From Diplonema japonicum (Eukaryota > Euglenozoa > Diplonemea > Diplonemida > Diplonemidae): a stretch of 64,000 nucleotides of DNA. The notes beneath the pieces were generated by a model. The model was not told the origin of the DNA and made no database searches. It saw only the letters and a list, made by a program, of their open reading frames with translations. The stretch covers positions 158,501 through 222,500 of the forward strand of contig OZ025735.1 in the NCBI GenBank assembly GCA_964019335.1. The letters run 5' to 3'. The translations under genes and the position numbers were made by a program. Shown here piece after piece: positions 52,544 through 62,704 of the stretch (positions are counted from its first letter, which is position 1; each line of letters starts with the position of its first letter).

Positions 52544-53366
52544 ATGGATATGTATGATGAGATGACAAGCGAGACACGGGGCATGACGAGCAGCATGTCT
52601 GAAGGATGCCTGGGAACCCCTTCGGTTTACTCGTCAGTGGGAGAAGACACAGAAGATTGGCTGAGACATCTGAACAAAAGGTGGTCATGCGGCGGGAGCG
52701 AACGGAGAGGCAGCATGGTGATCGAAGAATGGCATAGGATTGTATGCCTAGACTGGCTAGCAGAGGTGAGGTCGGGAATGGGATTAAAGAACTCGACATA
52801 TGTGAGATCTGCTGTTCTGTTTAACAAAATCACAACCGAGATGCAATTGAAGAAAACTCAGCTCCAGAGGTACGCCATAACATGCCTCATGATGTGTGCC
52901 AAGATCGAGGAATCTTGTTCTGTTGAGATTAAGAAATACGCGGATCTAACCTGTGGGATATGTGATGATGAAGAGTTGAAACAGACCGAAATGGAGATTC
53001 TGATCCACTCCAACTTCACCATCAACACGCCAACAACGTCAGATTTTTTGTACCCTCTCCTCTCCCACCTCGAGATCCCTAATGTTTCCACCGCCGAGTT
53101 CATTCTTGAAGCTTCGTGTTATTCTCTGGCATGTACTTCTTTACCCCCGACGGTGGTGGCCGCTTCTGTTGTATCAATCACTACTGCGGGGACGATGGAT
53201 GTGCAGATCACGTCGGCAATGGGTTCGCTCTTTCAAATATCATCCTGGGAGGAAGCTCGTGTACCGGTTACGGAGGCGCTTGAGGAGTGCTTTACATACA
53301 ATTTCAAGAACATCATCTCAAACCACACTAGTGAGGTCACACATTCGACTAAGGTGTGGAAACAAT

Positions 53367-53402
<36 letters not shown>

Positions 53403-53572
53403 AGGCGCATTTTTTCCCTCGAAAACGAAAGCACTTTGATGACGATGAAACCACGTACTTAGACACTGCTACTGAGGAGGAAGATGACACGCAATCTGAT
53501 GCTGTGCCTACAGAGGACACTTCTACTACTGATTCGAGGTACGACCTGCGAAAGAGGGTGAGAAGAAATTGA
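52544..53572 (+). CDS. Cyclin (A/B-like cyclin box), two exons
   Basis: Exons are 52544-53353 and 53405-53572. The intron (51 nt, phase 0) is a multiple of three without a stop, so retention would insert a Lys-rich stretch. The spliced product is 325 residues. The cyclin N-terminal fold is recognised from IVCLDWLAEVRSGMGLKNST (the MR.ILvDWLvEV-type MRAIL helix), YVRSAVLFNKI, LQRYAITCLMMCAKIEESCS (the LQLVGvtalfiAaKyEE motif with Lys and Glu that contact the CDK) and the second fold from DFLYPLLSHLEIPNVSTAEF, FILEASCYSLACTSLPPTVV. The C-terminus has a basic nuclear-localisation-like FPRKRKH and an acidic tail ending DLRKRVRRN. It would activate a cyclin-dependent kinase, probably at mitosis given its A/B-like first helix. 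No destruction box was found with certainty in the short N-terminus. Confidence 0.85.
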
Positions 53573-55164
53573 GGGGGAAACAAAACAAAACCAAAAAAAA
53601 AAAAAAAAAAAAAGAAAAAAACAAAAAAAAAGATAAATAGAAAAAAAAGAAAAAAAAAAAGGAGAAAAAAGAAAACTATGTATGTATTGTATGATCCATT
53701 CTTTTTTTTTCGGGGGGGGGGGGAGTATGACGTCTGGAAGAAAGAAAGAAAAAAAAAGAAAAAAAAGGGGGGGTAGGATGCAGAAACAGGAGAAAGAAAA
53801 ATGCACCCTATCATAGTAAATTCCCCCCCCCCCCCATGTGCAGTATCGATTTCGTAAAAAAAAAAAAAAAAAAAAAAATCTAAAATATCTTAGTTGTTCT
53901 TAAAGAATACGGTGCTGCACCCCCCCCCCTTTTTTTCCCTCTTCTTTTTGTGTATTTTTTTTAATTTTTCTTCTCTGGGGAGGAAGGAAGGAAACTTTAT
54001 CTTGTAAAGCTTTTTTATTTTGCTTCCTTCTCTTCTTCTCTCTCTCCCCCCCCCCTTTTTTTTGAAAACCTTAGGCATAACAGTTCAAGAAGAGATATTC
54101 CTCTTTAATGGGAATGGAACTTTATGAAAATACAGATTTCCTCTTTCTTGCTTCTAAATGCTACTTGCTGCACGCCTCATTGTATCCAGATTAGCAAGAG
54201 TATTAACTCCACTGGTCTGTCCCCCCCCCCCTTTTTTTTGGTATGCAAAGAATGGAATAACTAGAGAGAAGGGAAAAAAAAGGAGAAAAAAAAACTCAGC
54301 GAATACTCAAGCTTAGATCAGTGGTCGTAGATCACATTGTGTGTGTGTTTTTTTTTCTTTCTTTCGTTTTCTTCTCTTTTTTTTTTTTCTTCTAAAAGCA
54401 AGTACACCCCCGCCAGCAAACGAATTTATTTTTAAGCATTGCCCCCTCCCCTGCCCCCCTTCCATTTTGTTGATACCCGCCCTTTTTCTTTTTCTTTTTT
54501 AAAAAAAAAAATAGTGAACGTTTTAGATGAAAACACGCAACGGCAAGAGCCCACCGTATTGTACACCCTCTCCCTCCCCCCATCTGCAAAAAAAGAAATT
54601 TTTTTTTTTTAAAACGGAACGAATTCTTTAATGTGTCTTTAACCCTTTCCCAATACCCCTTCACTTGTACAGCTTCAACTCTTCCACTCACATTTTTTTT
54701 TTTTTTTGTACGAAGTCTTCCCTTAAGCGAGTCATGTGAGGGAGTCTGTCCTAGGGTGACTGGTGCACGGGGAGAGGCAAGAATAAGCCAAACTTTAGCC
54801 CGCTGACTTCACCTTCATCCTAGGCACAGACAGGCCTTTCATAACAGGCATCATCGCATTTCAGAGGAAGCCGGCGTATAGCACAAACGCCATGTGCCTC
54901 TGAGAGGTGGCCGCTAGAAGCTCACCCCACATGTGTCGTTTGACTACAAATACCCCCCCCCCCCCCCCCCCCCCACGTACTTTATGGTACACTTTGGATC
55001 ATGATTGTGGTCATTTTTTTCTTTTTTTTTTTAGAAACTCCCCCATTCTTCTATAACTTCCTAGAATCTACCCCCACCCTTTTTTTTTAAAAAAAGTTTA
55101 CGTATGCAACTTTTCTATTCAAAAAAAAAAAAAAAAAAAAAAAAAAAAGAAGAAGAGAAACAAA
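53573..55164. other. Intergenic (1.6 kb) with dispersed repeat copy 2
   Basis: No gene seen. It contains A-runs (53595-53612, 53859-53878, 55121-55148), a C-run at 54953-54974, T/C tracts, and the dispersed repeat near 54719-54861. Confidence 0.65.
54719..54861 (+). repeat. Dispersed repeat, copy 2
   Basis: Same orientation as copy 1 at 47959-48107, beginning TTCCCTTAAGCGAGTCATG and including AGGGTGACTGGTGCACGG and GGCAAGAATAAGCC. A T-run lies 20 bases upstream. The region downstream to about 54945 is also of normal composition and may belong to the element. Confidence 0.7.
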
Positions 55165-56223
55165 ATGTCGCTTAATGCAGGAAGCCAGCTGTGCTACAGC
55201 ATTCTCAAGGAGGCGAGACGGGTCTACCTGCCGTTGTACTGTCAGGAGTCCCTTGAAGTGGTGGGGGAAATTGCCTTGGAGGCCTGTTCAGAAGGCGGTG
55301 TGTTGATAAAAGAAGCACGGGTAAAGGGGAACGGGAGGTTGTTGGCGGGGGAGACCCTCTGTGCGGTGTTCGAACGAACTACCGAAGCACAGTCTCTTGT
55401 AAGTGAGATAACGGGCGGGCTGGTAGAGGGGAACAAATTACACAACAAAAGCATCGACTGCAGGAATGGAGTGAACTTCACCGTGGCTGACAAACCCGAA
55501 GGAACAGCACAACCAAAACAACGATCCTTTGTAAAGAAATGCCTGACGACAACAGTACAATTCAACTCGCATTTCAGCGATTCCCCACATCTAACCAACA
55601 TGGACGGAGTAATTTCCTTAGGTTCCGACTGCACCATGACACAAGCACTCAAACTGCGCGACCTCCGCCCATCGAGAAGCCTCCCTTTCGACTGGTTAAG
55701 GATTGTCGGTACGAGAAACCTAACAGAGGTACTTCAAGCCGAACCCTTTGAAAAGGACAACGTGAAGAATTTGAAGTGGATTCAAAGAAACGAGTTTGCT
55801 GAGAGCCCAGAAGGGACGCACCTTTACGACCACACCCACGGTTTGATCAGCAGCCACCATGGCACGGAAGATCCTTCTGAGCAGTTTAAAAGAAGGTTTG
55901 ATAGGATGGCAGATGGTTTGTCGCGTGCCAAGAGAGTCCTCTTCGTGACCTCGTCACGGCACCCCGACCACCCGATTACTATATCCGGTGTCCCCATACC
56001 TGACCCTCCTGATCCTTTGCTTTTAGACACCTTGGGGGACGTCGTTCACAGCCTCTATCCGCACCTCTCGTTTGCTATTCTTGCCTTCAATTACGGGGCC
56101 AAGCCCGGGCAGCCACAGCGTTGGTTCGCCAACCATGAAATCGGTTGGAGCGGGCTGCGGGACCAGTCTGAAGTACTCGCCGCCGTGCTTCCGGAGATTT
56201 CGCTTTCGAGCTTTGAGTGGTGA
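55165..56223 (+). CDS. DUF1796-like putative papain-fold protein
   Basis: A 352-residue protein. The C-terminal ~200 residues match the DUF1796 (putative papain-like cysteine peptidase) pattern: VISLGSDCTMTQALKLRDLR with the Cys expected as nucleophile, RSLPFDWLRI, then TRNLTEVLQAEPFEKDN, HDHTH-like LYDHTHGLISSHHGT with candidate His, FKRRFDRMADGLSRAKRVLF, and NHEIGWSG. The family occurs in bacteria, some algae and protists; activity is predicted, not proven. The N-terminal ~150 residues (CYSILKEARRVYLPLYCQES ... ERTTEAQSLVSEITGGLVEG) are not recognised. The ATG directly follows an A/G leader after a 28-base A-run. No intron is needed. Confidence 0.72.
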   Translation: MSLNAGSQLCYSILKEARRVYLPLYCQESLEVVGEIALEACSEGGVLIKEARVKGNGRLLAGETLCAVFERTTEAQSLVSEITGGLVEGNKLHNKSIDCRNGVNFTVADKPEGTAQPKQRSFVKKCLTTTVQFNSHFSDSPHLTNMDGVISLGSDCTMTQALKLRDLRPSRSLPFDWLRIVGTRNLTEVLQAEPFEKDNVKNLKWIQRNEFAESPEGTHLYDHTHGLISSHHGTEDPSEQFKRRFDRMADGLSRAKRVLFVTSSRHPDHPITISGVPIPDPPDPLLLDTLGDVVHSLYPHLSFAILAFNYGAKPGQPQRWFANHEIGWSGLRDQSEVLAAVLPEISLSSFEW

Positions 56224-56347
56224 GTTTTCGTTTGAGGTTTGTATTATTATTATTATTATTTGTTCGAGTGAAGAAAAGGAAAAAGAAGGGGGGGGGGGGG
56301 GGGGGGGGGGATCAACAACTTAAAAAAGCAGACTTCAACATAAAAAA

Positions 56348-58684
56348 ATGCAATGGCGCCTCTTAAACCTGAGCATCACCACAACTGTGCTGAGCGCAAC
56401 TGTGGCTGTGACGGTGGCTGTGGTGCTGCTGGGGGTGAACATGTATGAGACTGTTGACAAAACTGCCTCAGTGGGCGAGGATCTTGCGTATGGCTTGGCA
56501 CGCGACGTCGTGAACGAGAGGGGGAAGTTTCTGGAACTGTCCATCAAGGCGAAGCTCTTCAGGCCCATCATAGAGGTCGTGCAATACGGGAGCAGAAGCG
56601 CACAGCTCATCGGGGGGGGGAGCAACCCAATGGGCTGGAACGACACCATGACCGTGGTGCGCAACATGCTGGTACACCTGCAGTCAGGGACCACAGTGTT
56701 CCCTGAAGAAGGATGGTTCTTAAGTGTGGTTAACGACATTCCCGTCATGTCGACCAAAGCCTTTCTCGCCTTCGGGAAGAGGATGTTGATGATTTCACAG
56801 CGCGTAACAGGGGGGTCGAACTTGTTCTTGTACACCGACAGGTACCCCAGCCCCACAAGCGACGACCTCCATTGGGCTAGGTTCTGGAGTGGTCCTACCT
56901 TTAAACCGCACCACAAATACACCAGACCTGACATGACGATCGGCTTTATGTGGAGTGGCATCACGTTGGATGAACCTACTGGAGGGCTTCAGATGGGTTA
57001 CGGAGGGCCTATCCTCAAGTCGGGGACACTCACGGACAATCTTTGGGTTTATTCCGAAACACTTCTGGCGCTCTTGCGGCCCCTTTTGCAGTCGATCATC
57101 GGAGGCGGGGAGCCGCTGCTCTTCGGGGAGTACAACAACACCCAGTACAAACCCGTCCTGAACGAAACGATCCTGTGTGTCCTGGAGGAGGAGAGCGGAC
57201 TGCTCGTGGAGTGCTCGCATGGCTACGCTAATCTGAACATCAGCGGTGTGTTTAAGCGAGTTGCCGCGAACGAGTCGGAGCACCCCATCATCGGCCCTGG
57301 CGTAAGGGCGGCGGCAAAGAACCCCGGGAACTGGGAGGGGGTGTTCGGGACATCGGGGTCTGCGCGGTTCCCTCTCCCAGGGAACATCAGGTACTTCATC
57401 GACATCGAGCCTCTCACGGGGGGGCCACTGTGGTCGAGGGTAGTCATCACCCCTTACGACGCACTGCTGAAGGAAGTGGAGGAGCACACGGAGAAAGAAC
57501 GCGAGGGAGCCATGGAGACCATCATCTTCGCTATCGTCCTCGCTGTAGTTGTCACAGCCGTTGCGATCATGGCGGCAGGCTACATCTCTGTGAAGATCAG
57601 CAGGCCGATCACTGACCTCGTGCACGACATGCGAAGGGTGGAGCTCCTGGACATGGACGGGATCACAACAAACGAGAATGGCCCCGTGTCGATTGTGCGA
57701 GAGGTGGAGGAGATGAAAAGGTCGTTCCTTGCGATGGTGAGGATGATGGTGGAGTACAAGAGCTTCATCCCCAGCCACTTGGTGGTCGAAGAGTACGAAG
57801 AGTCGAGCGAAGAATCGGACGTTAAGAGCAGGGTGACTAGCGCCGCAAGTAAAACAACAAACACACGGAAGAGTGCTGCAGAGCACGTGCGGAGCTTGTT
57901 CGCTTTGGAGCTTTCGACGAGGCAGTGCTCGATGGGGTCGTTCGTGCTGGAGAGGGGGAAGTTGAAAGATTGCGATCTTGCAAGAGACTACAACACCGTG
58001 CTGGAGGAGATCCTGGCGGTATCGGCGGGGATGGGCCCCCACCTGAACTTGACCTTCGATTCTGTTAGCGTGTGCTTCAACGCGGCGACACGTCTCATGT
58101 CCTTTGCGGAGAAGGGGCTGAAGGTCATGGACGCACTCTGCAAGAAGCAACCCTCCCTGGTTGTGGGGTGTTCATACGAGACAGGGGCAGCGTCTGTAGG
58201 GAACGTGGGGACGTCCGCGAACAGGTTCTACGCAGTGTGCCCCGACAAAATGGTGCGGTCACGGTGTATCCCTCACTTCGCCACAGAGCATGGCACAGTT
58301 GGTGAAGTGTACTGCAGTGCCTCTGTGACTGCAACGTGCAAAAACTTCTACTTCCTCGATGTTGAGCTTCTGAACGCCCCAGGAGAGGCTCAAGTGAAGG
58401 TGTCGCGTCTAGTCGGGGAGAAGGCAACTGACACAGAGGAGTGGATGTATTCCTTGCAGGAAACAGAAAACCTCCCTCACGCGAAGTTCAACGCTGCCTT
58501 CAGGGAAATGGTTTCTGGTGGCTTTGATTCTGCGAAAAAAGGCTTCGAAAGCTGCAAGGGAGAATACCCCGAGGAGTGCAATCACTTCCTTTCCTTAATG
58601 GTGAGGCACGCGGGGTCGGAAGGTGATGCCAACTGGTACTGCAACGTGGAGAAGCGTTCCGTAACAGTTGTTGAGAAGGTTTGA
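56348..58684 (+). CDS. HAMP-containing membrane receptor with degenerate class III cyclase-like domain
   Basis: A 778-residue protein. An N-terminal transmembrane helix (about residues 10-31) and a second one (about 391-412, TIIFAIVLAVVVTAVAIMAA) bracket a ~360-residue extracellular domain with dCache-like features (AVSVGED...; INDIPVM-like; Asn-x-Ser/Thr sites). HAMP wording follows the second helix (GYISVKISRPITDLVHDMRR). Residues about 510-720 resemble a class III adenylate/guanylate cyclase: LTFDSVSVCFNAATRL keeps one metal Asp, GAASVGNVGTSANRFYAVCP DKM aligns with the GxxVaGNIG...ytviGD motif. By eye the first metal Asp and the transition-state Asn and Arg (NLAARL in active enzymes) are replaced (MVRSRC). 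So cAMP synthesis looks unlikely and a signalling or regulatory role more so. Single exon. Receptor-type cyclases are abundant in Euglenozoa. Confidence 0.72.
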   Translation: MQWRLLNLSITTTVLSATVAVTVAVVLLGVNMYETVDKTASVGEDLAYGLARDVVNERGKFLELSIKAKLFRPIIEVVQYGSRSAQLIGGGSNPMGWNDTMTVVRNMLVHLQSGTTVFPEEGWFLSVVNDIPVMSTKAFLAFGKRMLMISQRVTGGSNLFLYTDRYPSPTSDDLHWARFWSGPTFKPHHKYTRPDMTIGFMWSGITLDEPTGGLQMGYGGPILKSGTLTDNLWVYSETLLALLRPLLQSIIGGGEPLLFGEYNNTQYKPVLNETILCVLEEESGLLVECSHGYANLNISGVFKRVAANESEHPIIGPGVRAAAKNPGNWEGVFGTSGSARFPLPGNIRYFIDIEPLTGGPLWSRVVITPYDALLKEVEEHTEKEREGAMETIIFAIVLAVVVTAVAIMAAGYISVKISRPITDLVHDMRRVELLDMDGITTNENGPVSIVREVEEMKRSFLAMVRMMVEYKSFIPSHLVVEEYEESSEESDVKSRVTSAASKTTNTRKSAAEHVRSLFALELSTRQCSMGSFVLERGKLKDCDLARDYNTVLEEILAVSAGMGPHLNLTFDSVSVCFNAATRLMSFAEKGLKVMDALCKKQPSLVVGCSYETGAASVGNVGTSANRFYAVCPDKMVRSRCIPHFATEHGTVGEVYCSASVTATCKNFYFLDVELLNAPGEAQVKVSRLVGEKATDTEEWMYSLQETENLPHAKFNAAFREMVSGGFDSAKKGFESCKGEYPEECNHFLSLMVRHAGSEGDANWYCNVEKRSVTVVEKV

Positions 58685-59310
58685 AAAAAAAGTGACCACG
58701 GTTTGGTGTTGTCTTCCCTGTATCCTCTGAATCTTTCTGAAAAACTTTGAATTTGACTTGGGTTGTACTTCCTTTTGAACGCGGCTCTTTAGGACGTCGC
58801 TACCGTTGAAACGGCAGAGTAGTCTTGCGTTGTCGGATTCTGTAGGCATGTCTGATGAATACCCCCCCCCCCCCCCCCCCCCCCCCGAGTAAGATGAATA
58901 CCTTTCTTTTTTTCGTGTTCTTTCTTCACCTGCATGCAATTGCTTTTACTGTAACATATTGCTATACATTTTTGCCGAAAGGTTTACACCTTTTTCCTTT
59001 CCCCCCCGAACCTCCTTGAAGAATCCCCACCGACAAGTATGCAGCGACGCAGAAGGGTACCAACGCAAGATGGACCATCCGCCACGCTGCACACTAAACA
59101 TCAGCAATGAAAGCCTCATTTTCTCTCTTTTTTTCGCCTCAATGGTGAGTCCCTTACCCCAACATCGAATAAGGAGGTGGTATCACCATGGGCACATAGT
59201 CTCGTGCAACATAATTTTCAACATCTTTACCTCTCCTTTTTCATTCTACTTATGCACTTCATTTTTTCCATCTCCTACAGGAGGGGGGTACAAAAGAAAA
59301 AGGGGGACGC
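58685..59310. other. Intergenic; possible 5' exon of the F-box gene
   Basis: No sure gene. It has a C-run at 58861-58886. A possible short coding exon at 59070-59142 (MDHPPRCTLNISNESLI...) is followed by GTGAGT at 59143 and a polypyrimidine tract with ACAG at about 59280, which would join in frame to the F-box gene with an intron of ~138 nt. I treat it as an unproved alternative start. Confidence 0.4.
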
Positions 59311-60882
59311 ATGACCCCTCTTTTCCTTGAAACACTAGCAGTGGATGCTCCCTTTATACGATGGAGCCGGCCTAGAGACGTGAGCGGACGGGCGACGGTG
59401 GTCGCAACGCTGCTGGTAATAAGTGCGGCGGTTAGGGGAAGGTCATCATCGGGAAGGGTGAAGGGTTCCCTTCGGAGGACGAAGGGAAGGACACGGCTCG
59501 CAATGGCGAAATCAAAAGCACCTCGGGCACAACAACGACAACAGCAAAGCATCCAAGGAAACCACCGCCACGGGACCGTCGCAAAACTCAGCATGGAAGT
59601 ATGGGAAGAGGTGTATCAATACATACATTGGAAGGGCGTTCTTAACTTGCACCGCAGCTGCTTCTTCTTCGAAAAGCACATTGGGGCTTTGATGAAGACA
59701 GAGGCCGCGAGCAAAACAGGCCACAGCAACAGCGAAAAAACAGGGAAAATCGCGAGGGAGATCTGCGCGCAGCTTCGAATGCCGTTTCCCCCGAACGTTC
59801 TGTTTCTGTTCGTGTCGCCCGGCTACTGCCGCAAGCGAACAGATAAAATCGTGGAGAAGATAACAAAACGGCTTCCGAAAGACATACTACTTCTCGGAGC
59901 GCGTGCTCCACCCGTCTCAGGACATGCTGTCTCAGCCATGGCTGTCAGAATACCAGGAAACACCATATTAAAAAAACGAAGCTATTCGGAAGCAGAGTTG
60001 GGGAAATTCCTTGATGGATGCGAACGTGCAACGCAAGCTGATCACGACATCATCCTGTCGAACTCGTACCATGACCTTGTTGTTACAAAGCCCCAACCAT
60101 GCCATGACAGCCAGAAGAAGAAACAACCTCGAAGAGCAAACCCCCGACAGCACGAGTGGGCGACTCACGTCGTCATCGCAACAGGGCTGAACTCATCCTT
60201 AATCAACGGGCTGTGCCGATCGCTTCAAGACGACAATGGGAAATGTATCATAACAGGTGGGGTTGCACCGGGAGGATTGATCAAAGAGGATAAAGCCATA
60301 ACAGTTTTATCCATAGGCACCGGTGTGAGCACGATCGCAACAACATGCAGGGGTGCCAAGCCCATAGGAAACAGTTTTAAAATCGTGGCGGCATCTGGAA
60401 ATCGCATCCAACAGGTCGAACTGCCCAATGGGGTACAAGACACAATGAGTAAAATACTTTTCGACACCGTCCACGCGGCGGGTGGTTACAAGGAACAAAA
60501 CCCCTTGCTTCTCGGGATATCGAACGAGAACAGCCCCACCGCCGAGTACACCATGTCCCAGATTTTTGGAATCTCGCTGGACTCGGTCATTACCAGCGTC
60601 GCTGTGGAAAAAGGCCAGTACTGCCAGTTTTTTCTTCAGGATTCGATTGCTGCAGGGCGTGATATTTCATCAAGGCTTTCCGGCCTTCAAAAACACCTCC
60701 CCGATGGATTGGGATCGCTGCTTCTTTTCCAAACGTTCAGTTTGATCCCTGAGGAGGTCCAACTCTCGCGTAAGACGCGTCTGCCATTTGCTGGGATGAG
60801 CTGTTCTAGTGAAATTGGTCCTTTGGGTCTTACACGGAGATGTCCGAGAAGCGATCCTTATGATATGAAGGTATGGAGGAAA

Positions 60883-60913
<31 letters not shown>

Positions 60914-62704
60914 CTGTAAAACGAAAAACTCCCGGACGGAAAAATGTCCGAGTTTTTTTGGCGTCCGGGAATTTTTCCGTCCGGGAATTTCTTTTAGGTA
61001 AGGCCGTCAGGGGGCCTGGTCCACTACCACCTACATACTGGCCTGGGCTGCAAACGGCAACCGCGCGAAGAAACCCCCAGGGTTCCCTTTCTGCATCTTT
61101 GTCCTCCCTTGCTGCCCTGAGGCAATCAACTTGTCGAGCCTTCGTGTGGCCTACTACCTTTCTTAATAGATGATTTACAGCTGCGTTCAACCCAATATCC
61201 ATCGGTTGAACCATGTAGGTGAGCCCAGGGGGACAAAAGCAATGTGCACGTTTGCGCCTGCGAACCACTCTACGAACCCATAGGCATAGGTCGTGTGAGA
61301 GTTGTGGTCGCCGACAAGCAGCAGAATCGGCCCGTTCGGCAAAACCATGGGAATCGATGATTTATAGCAAAAAGGAAGAAACAGCTCCGTAACCCAGATA
61401 CCGAGTATCATAATTAGCAATGATTGGGCGATGCCGTTAGGCTCCATTCGGTGGGCGGGTGCTTGACTAATCCCTGCCGATTGCGTTTCCGCTTTGCCTT
61501 TGTATTTAACCATCCAGCCAAGGAAACAGCCAGCTGTTCGGTTATAGCCCGTTTTGTCCCCCAAGCCACGGACTTTTACGACCTTAGCACCCCTTTTTGT
61601 TTTGGTTTTTAACCCCGTATTCCAGACCAATTCCGGCCTTACTTTATGGGTGTCGATTATGGACCTGAATTCCATGGTGAAACAGCGTGCCTTCTCGTTG
61701 TCCTTCTCGTTTCCGGGCTTTTCGGAGGTGGCTTGCGGCTTTTGTCTTTCTTGCTACAAAATTTTGTCAGCCTAGCCAGTGGAAAAGGACAGTGCCCCAC
61801 CAAAGTCTACCAGCTGTCTTTCGGGCTGGATTGGCGCACAGCAGCCCTTCTACATAGGTGCATATTTGTTGTGCTGGGATAGGCTCACCAAGCCCGTTTA
61901 CCTATCGACTCAAGCAAAAACCTTTCAGCCCCCGAAGGATGCTAAATCCTGTATTGGGCGATACGCAGCTATCACGGCGTCGTGGCGGCCAGGGTGTGGT
62001 AGGGTGGAATAGCAACGTCCAGTATTTCCGTCGAAGAAACCGGGGGCTCTGTTGAACCTGTTGCTGCCGTCTTCTGACCGAGGCAGAGGCCGCCAAGCTG
62101 CTTTCGGGGGTTTGTACTGGCCCGGTTTGTAAGGAGTTTATCTCGGGGGTGAGCTGGCCGGGGGTGTCAGCACCAAAGTTGGGCCCCTCACAAGCCAGCT
62201 GCTCAACGTGCCTTGGGTAGTCGAACTGGTCAATCTGACGAAAGAAGTACGGGTTTATGAGAAGTTAAAGATCCCGTGGGTGCTGTTTGTTGGTGCATTG
62301 AAAGGGGAAGAAAAATTCAAACTGCCACGCAGGGTGACATTTTGGCTCTGCACAAGGAATAAAGCCCTTCCAGGCAAACGTGGTGGGAGCTGCTACCCCC
62401 CCCTTAAGTAAAAAAACTTCTTCTCAGAAAAACTCCCGGACGGAAAAATGTCCGGGTTTTTTTGGTGTCCGGGAGTTTTTCTGTCCGAGAATTTTTCCGT
62501 CCGACATTATTCGTTTTACAGTATATAAAAAAAAAAAAAAAAAAATACCCACAGACGAGCGAGCTTCTAGAAGATTTGAAAACGCTAGGAGGGGACCTAA
62601 CGGCCCACGATATCTGTAGACACAGCGCGTTAGATCGTTACACGAAAATATTTGGTGATCGGTGTATTGTACCTCAGGTGTTGAGGGAGGGGGAAGAAAT
62701 TTAA
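59311..62704 (+). CDS. FBXO22-like F-box plus FIST-domain protein, with transposon-bearing intron
   Basis: Exons are 59311-60870 and 62555-62704; the product is 569 residues. An F-box (KLSMEVWEEVYQYIHWKGVL, NLHRSCFFFEKHIG) is followed by FIST_N/FIST_C-like halves: ILLLGARAPPVSG, THVVIATGLNSSLINGLC, ISNENSPTAEYTMSQIFG, SLDSVITSVAVEKGQYCQFF and the terminal PFAGMSCSSEIGPLG. Metazoan FBXO22 has this order and serves as substrate receptor of an SCF ubiquitin ligase; FIST domains are thought to bind small ligands. The intron (60871-62554, phase 0) is 1684 nt because a 1608-bp pogo-like element sits in it; without it the intron would be 74 nt, like the others. Exon 2 (49 residues, TSELLEDLKTLGGDLTAHDI...) is a plain helical tail. 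The real start may be ATG 59503 (MAKSKAPRAQQ), since residues 1-64 are not conserved-looking. Confidence 0.8.
60914..62521 (-). mobile_element. pogo-like Tc1/mariner-superfamily DNA transposon in an intron
   Basis: Terminal inverted repeats CTGTAAAACGAA (60914-60925) and TTCGTTTTACAG (62510-62521) are flanked by TA on both sides within an (AT)n tract, the TA target duplication of this superfamily. Each end also carries subterminal inverted copies of TCCGGACGGAAAAAT-type words (60928-60988, 62426-62505). The transposase reads on the minus strand in broken frames (61675 down to about 60985). Length is 1608 bp. It lies wholly in the intron of the FBXO22-like gene. Likely inactive because of frameshifts. 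Confidence 0.85.
60985..61675 (-). pseudogene. pogo/CENP-B-type DDE transposase, C-terminal part, frameshifted
   Basis: The frame from 61675 gives VWNTGLKTKTKRGAKVVKVR and KGKAETQSAGISQ, then ILLLVGDHNSHTTYAYGFVE WFAGANVHIAFVPLGSPT. The VGDHNSH block corresponds to the VDGHSSH-type second Asp block of pogo DDE domains. Near 61210 the homology shifts frame into YMVQPMDIGLNAAVNHLLRK, matching the (L)QPLDVG...K third Asp block. The first Asp block appears lost or altered in WNTGL. An upstream DNA-binding (CENP-B HTH) part is not recognisable in 61676-62420, so the element is decayed or partly deleted. Transcription would be antisense to the host gene. Confidence 0.7.

Noticed and set aside
56795-58150. 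451-residue minus-strand ORF opposite the cyclase-like gene
   Set aside because: It overlaps a well-supported + strand protein and has His/Pro/Arg-rich shadow composition with no domain.
60889-60913. (AT)n microsatellite as an independent feature
   Set aside because: It is best read as the TA-rich target site of the transposon plus local slippage.
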